Positions 1 through 5,094 of a stretch of DNA of 7,792 bases are shown here, piece by piece (the first letter of the stretch is position 1; each line of letters opens with the position of its first letter). A program made the position numbers and the translations under genes. The DNA lies in assembly GCA_002506275.1 (NCBI GenBank), contig DAXG01000015.1, positions 1 through 7,792 on the forward strand. Direction: 5' to 3'. The stretch is from Euryarchaeota archaeon UBA259. Lineage in GTDB: Archaea; Thermoplasmatota; Poseidoniia; Poseidoniales; Poseidoniaceae. The notes under the pieces are model-generated. The model had not been told where the DNA came from. It searched no databases and saw only the letters and a program-made list of their open reading frames with translations.

Positions 1-20
1 ATATCTTCTTTCGACAGCAT
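1..20 (-). CDS. Possible 5' end of a further minus-strand gene (partial)
   Basis: Reading right to left, an ATG at 20-18 is followed by open codons (MLSKED, then the window edge). A purine-rich GAGGG lies 7 nt upstream of the ATG, which would serve as a ribosome-binding site. It would be the next gene after the COG1340-like coiled-coil gene, on the same strand and 63 bp downstream of its stop. Only six codons are visible, so no product can be named, and the call rests on the start context alone. Confidence 0.3.
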
Positions 21-83
21 GGTGTTCCCTCGGTAATGTAAGTGTAGAAGGGGGGGTCTTTCATCTCATCGCATTGATGGCGT

Positions 84-971
84 TCAGTCGTAGCGCTGAA
101 GTTGCATCAATTCTTCGGTCGAGAGGGTCTCTCCAGACATCAACTTGCCCATCAAATCTTGAACTTCGACGCGTGCATTTGGCCGTTGTCCAGCACCTGC
201 ACTTGCGCCACGCATTGCACGGAGTATGTCTTGGATGGAGTGCAAGCATCGCAGCGAAACGATGTAAGCGCGGTGATTCTTGTCTGCTTCCTTCTTGGAA
301 GTACGCAACTTTCGGTGAGCAGATTCTGCCTTTTCTCGTTGGTTGTCAACTTCCTTGTTCCATTGGAGCATCAAATCGTGCGCTTCTTGAGCGGCTTCGG
401 CTGCTTGTTCAACTGCGGCGTGGGCCGTTTCTTGGGTTTCCATAGCGATGCGAAGTGCTTCGCGGGATTCTTTGAGGTCGGTGTTGGAGTCTTCCGAAAT
501 CTTCATCTTTTGGATTTTAGCGCTGATTTCCTTCATGCGCTTCATGACTTTGGTTTCGTTCTTACCGGTGTGACGTCCCATTTCGAATTCGTTTTCCAAT
601 CGAATCAATTCTCTTCGCAGGGAGTGAATGGTGTCTGGGCGGTCTCGACGACCACGGCGTCCTTCATCTCGTTGTGGAGCGGCTTCTGGCCCCTTTGCTT
701 CATTGAGAGCGTCTTTTGCTTCACGAACTTTCTTGTTTGCTTCAAGCCGAATGCTCTTCTTTTCACGAACGATTTCGTTCATTTGTTCTCGAATTTCACG
801 TTGTTCACGAACTTGGACAATAAGTTCGCGTACTTCGCCGTTCATTTCGTTTCGTGTGGCGGTGAATTTCTTGGAATTATCGTTACACTCATCTCGAAGA
901 GTACGGTATTTTGTAGCCTTTTCATCGACCATCTTTCGTCGTTCTTCGAGTTGAGGTTTTAGTTCATCCAT
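84..971 (-). CDS. COG1340-like archaeal coiled-coil protein
   Basis: A 295-residue, almost wholly helical, highly charged protein with no signal peptide or membrane segment, so cytoplasmic. Residues 1-92 are a heptad-rich coiled coil with repeated Arg-x-x-x-Asn units (RDECND, RNEMNGEV, REQMNEIV). Residues 93-113 form a Pro/Gly/Arg-rich hinge (RRGRRDRP). Residues 115-157 are a second coil with a short break near 132-137, and 160-255 an Ala/Glu/Lys-rich third coil. The tail at 275-295 (KLMSGETLSTEELMQLQRYD) resembles the conserved C-terminus of the archaeal COG1340 family, whose function is unknown and which is sometimes misannotated as phosphoserine phosphatase. The ATG start at 971 is supported by GGTGAG 6 nt upstream (983-978). 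It follows the Roadblock gene by 127 bp, long enough for its own promoter. Similar coiled-coil architecture occurs in two genes further upstream, so it may be a partner or paralogue of the nucleotidyltransferase fusion. The family call is from pattern memory, not a search. Confidence 0.8.
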   Translation of the reverse strand: MDELKPQLEERRKMVDEKATKYRTLRDECNDNSKKFTATRNEMNGEVRELIVQVREQREIREQMNEIVREKKSIRLEANKKVREAKDALNEAKGPEAAPQRDEGRRGRRDRPDTIHSLRRELIRLENEFEMGRHTGKNETKVMKRMKEISAKIQKMKISEDSNTDLKESREALRIAMETQETAHAAVEQAAEAAQEAHDLMLQWNKEVDNQREKAESAHRKLRTSKKEADKNHRAYIVSLRCLHSIQDILRAMRGASAGAGQRPNARVEVQDLMGKLMSGETLSTEELMQLQRYD

Positions 972-1098
972 TCGTATCTCACCTGGTCGTGGAAGATTCC
1001 CATCTTCTCACTGGCCTTGCGACCGACCCTTTACATTTAATCTCTTCACTTGATAATCCAGACTCAAGTGGCCCATTATGGTCCTGAAAACCACCGTT
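972..1098 (-). promoter_or_regulatory. Intergenic leader of the coiled-coil gene, with TATA-like element and 14-codon upstream ORF
   Basis: On the minus strand an AT-rich stretch TTAAATGTAA (1040-1031) could act as a TATA box. Transcription would then begin near 1010 and leave a leader of about 40 nt. The GGTGAG ribosome-binding site (983-978) is 6 nt from the ATG at 971. Within the putative leader an ATG at 1003 opens a 14-codon reading frame (MGIFHDQVRYEWMN) that ends in TAA at 961-959. It overlaps the start of the coiled-coil gene in another frame. Neither the promoter nor the short frame has support beyond position and sequence. Confidence 0.3.
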
Positions 1099-1419
1099 CT
1101 AAGGTATGAGGGTGTTGAATCGAGCCACGGCTTGGTCAAGTACATGACGCAATTGGCCGAGGTTTGAGGAGGGTAAGCACCGTACGACTAAAACTCGGTT
1201 TCCTGATAATTCTTGCACAATGATCGTACCGCTCTCACCGTTCAACGTGACTCGACCACTGGAAAAACTCGGGTCAAGAAGGGCGATCGCTTTACCTAAA
1301 TCCTGAACGCTGTCATCGTGTTGAGGTTCGCTGTGCAGCACAAAACCTTCTCCGTCGAGTAAAGCAGCACCGGTAACGCCGGATTGGGCTGCTATGTCAC
1401 GAAGCAAGAGGGGTTCCAC
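1099..1419 (-). CDS. Roadblock/LC7 domain protein
   Basis: A 106-residue protein that is essentially one Roadblock/LC7 domain. An N-terminal helix (2-12) leads into the characteristic GVTGAALLDGEGFVLHS strand-turn-strand (14-30), a second helix around 36-49, three strands (55-61, 63-70, 75-81) and a C-terminal helix that follows the typical SNLGQLRHVL (85-94). In bacteria and archaea such proteins dimerise and commonly act as regulators or partners of small Ras-like GTPases (MglB-type); no GTPase gene is visible in this window. The start must be the GTG at 1419-1417, because an in-frame TGA lies two codons upstream. No convincing ribosome-binding site precedes it, and TTATG (1447-1443) lies about 26 bp upstream, so a leaderless transcript is possible. 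It lies 66 bp after the acetyltransferase, separated by a hairpin. The domain call is firm; the cellular role is not known. Confidence 0.82.
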   Translation of the reverse strand: MEPLLLRDIAAQSGVTGAALLDGEGFVLHSEPQHDDSVQDLGKAIALLDPSFSSGRVTLNGESGTIIVQELSGNRVLVVRCLPSSNLGQLRHVLDQAVARFNTLIP

Positions 1420-1435
1420 ACTTCATCGAAGCATC

Positions 1436-1442
1436 GGGGGGG
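1436..1442. repeat. Seven-G homopolymer in the gap before the Roadblock gene
   Basis: A run of seven G on the plus strand (seven C on the coding strand) lies 17 nt upstream of the Roadblock GTG. A second seven-G run lies at 50-56, between the coiled-coil gene stop and the possible next start. Both are in gaps between minus-strand genes. They may be slippage-prone or influence transcription, but no function can be assigned. Confidence 0.5.
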
Positions 1443-1467
1443 CATAACCTTTGACCTTGAACGAAGA

Positions 1468-1489
1468 TTGAGAAGAGAACACTTCTCAA
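1468..1489 (-). terminator. Perfect inverted repeat over the acetyltransferase stop codon
   Basis: On the coding strand TTGAGAAG pairs with CTTCTCAA across a 6-nt loop (TGTTCT), giving an uninterrupted 8-bp stem whose 5' arm contains the TGA stop of the acetyltransferase (1488-1486). No strong T-tract follows; the sequence continues TCTTCGTTC. It may end or pause transcription, protect the 3' end of the upstream message, or bind a dimeric regulator ahead of the Roadblock gene. The repeat is directly seen; the terminator label is a guess. Confidence 0.4.
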
Positions 1490-1962
1490 ATGGGTCCTTT
1501 CATCATGTAACCAAGTCCTGATGCATAGTAGTTTGATAGATGTTGAACGACTTTCAAATTCCTTGCAGTGTAGAAATTTTGTGCCCGAATGTTTTCGGCC
1601 TTGACTTCAAGTTGAATGGTTGTCTTTCCTGCGGAGAGTGCGATTTCGACCAAGTGGTCCCAAGCTTTTCCACCCCATCCGGCTGACTGATGGTTTGAAT
1701 CGATGACAAAGGCTGCTATTCGAACGCCGTGCTCTTCGTGCGGTAAGGCCCACATCAGGCCGAGTAGGGACTCCGGATGAGGATACCTGTCGTTATCGAG
1801 CAGCAGCATATTCCCACTCCATTGCGGAATGGGCAAATTCGAAATCGATTCAAGAGTGTAGCGTTCTCCTGTTTCTTGGAGGAAGAGCGACCTCACTTTT
1901 TCTTTCCAGTCATCCGAGAGCGTCTTTGGTTCGAAACCGTACACCCACTGGATGTTGCCCAT
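1486..1962 (-). CDS. GNAT-family N-acetyltransferase
   Basis: A 158-residue acetyltransferase that should transfer acetyl from acetyl-CoA to an amine. The acetyl-CoA pyrophosphate loop is present as QSAGWGG (92-98), matching Q/R-x-x-G-x-G/A after the strand VRIAAFVID (80-88). Motif B follows as LEVKAENIRAQNFY (118-131), with the conserved Asn and Tyr, and the terminal strand is YYASGLGYMMKG (145-156). This layout is closest to RimI-like enzymes, although the usual GF after the motif B helix is replaced by NL (135-136). The substrate could be a protein N-terminus or a small molecule and cannot be chosen from the sequence. The ATG at 1962 is preceded by GTGAGGG and lies 9 bp after the stop of the nucleotidyltransferase, so the two are very probably cotranscribed. 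The family call is firm. Confidence 0.85.
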   Translation of the reverse strand: MGNIQWVYGFEPKTLSDDWKEKVRSLFLQETGERYTLESISNLPIPQWSGNMLLLDNDRYPHPESLLGLMWALPHEEHGVRIAAFVIDSNHQSAGWGGKAWDHLVEIALSAGKTTIQLEVKAENIRAQNFYTARNLKVVQHLSNYYASGLGYMMKGPI

Positions 1963-1971
1963 CGGTAACCC

Positions 1972-4140
1972 TCACTCTTTACGCCCTTTTGTAGATTGAG
2001 AGCGCTCACCGCGTCGAACGGTTAAGTTGCGGTTTTGCTTCTTTTTGCGTTCTGCTCTTCGGGTGGATTTCGGTGTTGGCTTGGATGTGTTCACCGAGGC
2101 AATTCCACCGCTGTTGAGGAGGACATCCAGGTCCGAGAGGGAGAGTGCACCGCCGGTAGCAGCTCGGTGCTGAACTTCTTCAGGGCGAGGTCCATTGTTC
2201 CGAGGCTTCCAATCCGCTTGGCCCGACTTGGATTTACGCTTACCATCTCTCTTGCCGGGTTTTCGTGTTGATGTTCCTTTGGCAGAAATACGAGCCCATG
2301 CATCCAATCGACCTTTCTCTCGGCGCAATTGTCGCATCTCTCGACGTCGTTCTTGAATCACTTTGTTGAGGGAATGCGCGTTCTGGTCGAATTGTCTGGC
2401 TTCGCTGAATTCAGTGGTGATGTTCGCAAGAATTGGTTCGGAGTTCACCATTTCTGCTCGAACTTCGGATTGCTTGTTTTCAGTGATTTTCAAATCTTTA
2501 ACCGCTTTCTTCTGCTCTCGGACCAATGAGATGAATTCCTTGTGCGCCGTATCTGCTTCCAATGCCACGGCATGCATGGCTTGCAATTCGAAGAACCAAG
2601 CAAATTGTTCATCTTCGCGCTGAAGCGATGGGACTTGGAAAAAGTCGACATCGTCAGTGAGATTGTTGTACACTTCGAGAATTAATTCTCGGATTCTGTA
2701 AAGTGGAATCCCAATCTTTTGATTGAGTTGGTCTCGCTTTTCCTGCAGTGCATTCATTTTGTCACTGCGAGGGCGAAGGCTGCGGACGATTTTACGGTGT
2801 TCGTTGCGCAAGTCGCTGGTTTCTTCAAACAGGCCACGCAGTGCCTGAGAAATTTTGATGTTGTTTTGTCGCTCTTGGTGAAGCATTTCAATACGACCTT
2901 CAAGGTCGGTAAGTTGTTCACTGTTCGCTTTGACTTTCAATTCGAAGTCGGCTTTTGCAAGCGTTCGTAAGTCTTCAAACAGGTCTTTTTCTTCAACTAC
3001 AGGGAATCGTTCTGGATTCTTGAGCTGACACAATTCATTCCAGTTCTTTCCTTGGTTGAGTTCCAGCCAGAATCGGAACAGTTCTTCTTGAATGTCAAGG
3101 GCGCCTTCGGGGCGAAGAACCCGACTCAAGTCATGCTCGTGGTTGAAGGGGTCTTCAACAGGGAACGAATGCAGGCCAAGGCGCGTTTTGCCACCCATGA
3201 CAACAGCAGTCGAGGCGTGCGGTTTGCCGTATTTCCATTTCTTCTCGTTCCGACCGATAGGTTGTCCGCTTCGAATCGAAAGGACGTGCTCTTCCCAAGG
3301 CCGCTCAAGCACCAATTGTTTGATGAAGTGCGTGAACAATTCTCCAACCGATTGGGTGTTCTTTTCGTTGAGTAAATCCTCAGGATTCTCAGCCATCGTG
3401 AGGTCGTATTCGATTCCGTCTACCTTGAGGTGCGTGCGTTCTTTACCGGATTGAATGTTTGGAGCAACTGGCGGTGATGTTGTCTGAAGTGCTTGCAGCA
3501 TGATGATGCTCCAAGCATAGGACGAGAAGGTACCCTTTGCTGCATCACCAACATCCCGTTGTGAGGCCCAATACTTGACGGCAAGAATGCTGTTCTGGAT
3601 GCGTTCATCCATGTCTCCATACCGCTTGAGGAGCGTCGTGTTGTGCAAGGCCAGTGTGTTGTTGATGGAAATGTCAACTGGGATTTTGGTGCGTTCATCG
3701 GTGAACTTGATGATCGGGACTTTAGCCGAAGCAATCACTTGAATGTCTTCCATGTCCTGATTCTTCAGCGTGTTTGAAAGGGAACGGAGGATTTTCTTTG
3801 GCTTTTGGTCGTTCAACAATAAACAGAGGTCCATGTCACCGCTGGAGAGTGAAAGTCCGGATGCTGAAGAACCAAATTGTCGCAGAGAACTGCCCTTGAA
3901 TCTCCGTTCCACGGTTCGTTTCAAATGCTCATACAAGCCCTTTCGCTTTTTCAACATCGAAGCGTTTGGGCGTTGTTCGTAAAGTGTTTTTTCGATGTCT
4001 TTGGAGAGTTTTTCCATTGCGGAAGTCTCCAGTCCATCGCCGTTTGGTAATTCGAGTTTATCGCAAAGGTACTGGTGAACGAGTGGCCAGCGATGTTGCT
4101 GAGCGTTATCAAAACCCGTGATGGGGCATTCATCGCTCAT
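1972..4140 (-). CDS. Cid1/Trf4-type terminal nucleotidyltransferase (putative TUTase) fused to a COG1340-like coiled coil
   Basis: A 722-residue two-part protein. Residues about 20-385 form a non-canonical poly(A)/poly(U) polymerase core. The polymerase-beta fold motif FGSSASGLSLSSGDMDLCLL (89-108) supplies G90-S91 and metal ligands D102 and D104. The third Asp is D156 in IPVDISINN, followed by LALHNTTLL. SSYAW (206-210) matches the nucleotide-binding SSY of Cid1. The PAP-associated loop VEDPFNHEHDLSRVL (328-342) carries H336 where, from memory, UTP-selective Cid1 has its His. The likely reaction is untemplated addition of NMPs, possibly UMP, to RNA 3' ends. Residues about 385-615 are coiled coil with COG1340-like Arg/Asn units (445-475). 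Residues 616-722 are Lys/Arg-rich, apt for RNA binding, with a LSLSDLDVLL segment (666-675) like the tail of the 84-971 protein. The ATG overlaps the upstream stop (ATGA), and GGAGG lies 9 nt before it. Archaeal CCA-adding enzymes were considered but lack the SSY and EDPF motifs. The catalytic call is strong; base preference and substrate are inference. Confidence 0.85.
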   Translation of the reverse strand: MSDECPITGFDNAQQHRWPLVHQYLCDKLELPNGDGLETSAMEKLSKDIEKTLYEQRPNASMLKKRKGLYEHLKRTVERRFKGSSLRQFGSSASGLSLSSGDMDLCLLLNDQKPKKILRSLSNTLKNQDMEDIQVIASAKVPIIKFTDERTKIPVDISINNTLALHNTTLLKRYGDMDERIQNSILAVKYWASQRDVGDAAKGTFSSYAWSIIMLQALQTTSPPVAPNIQSGKERTHLKVDGIEYDLTMAENPEDLLNEKNTQSVGELFTHFIKQLVLERPWEEHVLSIRSGQPIGRNEKKWKYGKPHASTAVVMGGKTRLGLHSFPVEDPFNHEHDLSRVLRPEGALDIQEELFRFWLELNQGKNWNELCQLKNPERFPVVEEKDLFEDLRTLAKADFELKVKANSEQLTDLEGRIEMLHQERQNNIKISQALRGLFEETSDLRNEHRKIVRSLRPRSDKMNALQEKRDQLNQKIGIPLYRIRELILEVYNNLTDDVDFFQVPSLQREDEQFAWFFELQAMHAVALEADTAHKEFISLVREQKKAVKDLKITENKQSEVRAEMVNSEPILANITTEFSEARQFDQNAHSLNKVIQERRREMRQLRREKGRLDAWARISAKGTSTRKPGKRDGKRKSKSGQADWKPRNNGPRPEEVQHRAATGGALSLSDLDVLLNSGGIASVNTSKPTPKSTRRAERKKKQNRNLTVRRGERSQSTKGRKE

Positions 4141-5003
4141 TCTTCTTCGCCTCCCTTGGCTTGCTTGGGTTGCTTGGGTTGCTCTTTCTTTGATCGACCA
4201 GAGGAGGCAGGTTTCGATTCCTTCTTGTTGTTCCGTGCTCGACGGCGAGCGTGACTTGACGGTTCACCGTTTTTGACACGTTGTGCGTTTTCAAGCAGTG
4301 AATCAAATCCGTTGTCGATGTGATTCTGCCAGTGTTCAATGCCCTTCTGACTGCTGTCGAGTGCCAAAGCCAGTCGTTTGGTGCGGGCGTCTGCTCGACG
4401 GCGGTGTGCTTCCTGCTCAAGGTAGGTGTTGTGGAAATATTCGTTTTGAGTCGCGTGGTCAAGCAAAGCATTGTGGGCCTTTTCTGACAAGGAAAGTTGG
4501 TTTCGAGCATCGTCATACATTTTCTTCATTTCAGCATGTTCGTCTTGGTTGTCTTTTCTTTTTGACACCCAATCTTCGTGCTGCTGAAGCAATGCTTTCA
4601 TTTCTTTGAGGTATTTCTGTTCGGTCTTGTGGTTGCCGGCATTGGTTTCCAATTCGTGTTCAATCTTCTTGAGTTTGTCTTCAAGTTTCGATTGAGCCCA
4701 CTCTGGGTTCGCTTCCTTCACGCCACCAGCGTTGGCAATACTTTCACGAATTTTCCCTGCTTGGCGGAAGAGTTCTTGAGCCTTTTTTCGGGCTGTATTT
4801 CTTTCCTTTTTCAGGTTCGCAACTTTAGCGTTCACAGCATCACGTTGTTCTTTGGCACTTCGAGCCAATGGTTCAGCAGCTCGAAGTTCGTCTTGACGAG
4901 CATCAAGTTGCTCAGGAATGGTTTCAGCAAGCCGTTCGCGTCGGTGCAAAATCGACTTCGCCAACAAGGCGGGAGTCATTTCCAGCAACTCGTCAGGACC
5001 CAT
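4137..5003 (-). CDS. Coiled-coil protein, COG1340-like, with basic tail
   Basis: A 288-residue, highly charged, helical protein without signal peptide or membrane segments. After a short N-terminal helical region (residues 1-35), residues 35-90 form a coiled coil with QRDAVNAKVANLKKERN (53-69), the Arg/Asn spacing seen in COG1340 proteins. Residues 104-150 form a second coil with a break near 120-125 and 155-240 a third. Residues 246-288 are disordered and basic (RRRARNNKK, then KQPKQPKQAK), ending in an acidic EEE. The start chosen is ATG 5003-5001, because a TTTATT element lies about 30 bp upstream and fits a leaderless message. An in-frame TTG at 5024 would add seven residues but has a GAAGG directly abutting it, which is poor spacing. 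Its stop overlaps the ATG of the nucleotidyltransferase (ATGA), which implies translational coupling and a joint function. Its length and layout match the 84-971 protein, suggesting paralogy. No enzymatic motif is visible. Confidence 0.78.
   Translation of the reverse strand: MGPDELLEMTPALLAKSILHRRERLAETIPEQLDARQDELRAAEPLARSAKEQRDAVNAKVANLKKERNTARKKAQELFRQAGKIRESIANAGGVKEANPEWAQSKLEDKLKKIEHELETNAGNHKTEQKYLKEMKALLQQHEDWVSKRKDNQDEHAEMKKMYDDARNQLSLSEKAHNALLDHATQNEYFHNTYLEQEAHRRRADARTKRLALALDSSQKGIEHWQNHIDNGFDSLLENAQRVKNGEPSSHARRRARNNKKESKPASSGRSKKEQPKQPKQAKGGEEE
4150..4154 (-). promoter_or_regulatory. Ribosome-binding site of the nucleotidyltransferase gene
   Basis: GGAGG on the minus strand, 9 nt before the ATG at 4140, lies inside the last codons of the upstream coiled-coil gene. 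Together with the ATGA overlap it fixes this start and supports coupled translation of the two proteins. Confidence 0.6.
4161..4183. repeat. 9-bp tandem repeat in the coiled-coil gene tail
   Basis: The unit TTGCTTGGG occurs twice in direct succession and begins a third copy. On the minus strand it encodes the Lys-Gln-Pro repeat (KQPKQPKQAK) of the disordered C-terminal tail. It is in frame, so a change in copy number would lengthen or shorten the tail without a frameshift. Confidence 0.55.
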
Positions 5004-5030
5004 ACAAAGTGCGCCAGTCTCCAACCTTCA

Positions 5031-5036
5031 ATAAAC
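5031..5036 (-). promoter_or_regulatory. TATA-like element upstream of the minus-strand operon
   Basis: TTTATT on the minus strand is centred about 30 bp before the ATG at 5003. That is roughly the spacing of an archaeal TATA box from a transcript beginning at or a few bases before that ATG. No ribosome-binding site is properly placed for either candidate start, which agrees with a leaderless or near-leaderless message. The match to a full BRE-TATA consensus is weak. Confidence 0.35.
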
Positions 5037-5071
5037 ATGGCGTAGTGTCTTCATTAGGCGAGAAAGTGAAG

Positions 5072-5092
5072 AACCCCCGTGCAGAGGGGGTT
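5072..5092. other. Perfect hairpin in the divergent intergenic region
   Basis: AACCCCC (5072-5078) and GGGGGTT (5086-5092) form a 7-bp, GC-rich stem with a 7-nt loop (GTGCAGA). It lies between the divergent operon starts and ends two bases before the ATG of the surface protein. Its 3' arm includes the GAGGGGG that would be that gene's ribosome-binding site. In RNA it could hide the site; in DNA it could be an operator for a dimeric protein. No T-tract follows on either strand, which argues against a terminator. Confidence 0.5.
5085..5090 (+). promoter_or_regulatory. Ribosome-binding site supporting the start at 5095
   Basis: GAGGGG G-rich purine tract lies 4 nt before the ATG at 5095. Neither of the later starts is clearly better: GTG 5134 has GGGG 6 nt upstream and ATG 5140 has nothing well placed. 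This tract, together with the charged n-region it would add to the signal peptide, favours 5095. Confidence 0.45.
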
Positions 5093-5094
5093 GT

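Noticed and set aside
102..962. Long plus-strand reading frame of 286 codons opposite the coiled-coil gene
   Set aside because: It is an antisense shadow. Its Phe/Leu/Ser-rich composition is what results from reading Glu/Lys-rich coiled-coil codons backwards, and the minus-strand frame has a ribosome-binding site and a family-like tail.
1972..4140. Archaeal CCA-adding enzyme or CD-NTase as the identity of the nucleotidyltransferase
   Set aside because: All share the polymerase-beta G-S...D-x-D signature, but the SSYAW motif, VDISINN with LALHNT, and the EDPF loop are hallmarks of the Cid1/Trf4 class and not of those families.
4130..4516. Minus-strand frame of 128 codons overlapping the coiled-coil gene tail
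   Set aside because: It is an out-of-frame shadow of the 4137-5003 gene with a random-looking Thr/Asn/Arg composition and no recognisable domain.
4578..5045. Plus-strand reading frame of 155 codons that could be taken for a membrane protein
   Set aside because: It is antisense to the other coiled-coil gene, with the same Phe/Leu bias from reversed Lys/Glu codons. It also runs through the start region of that gene and has no ribosome-binding site.
5072..5092. Hairpin as an intrinsic terminator
   Set aside because: It lies between two divergent gene starts with no converging transcript to end, and no T-tract follows it on either strand.
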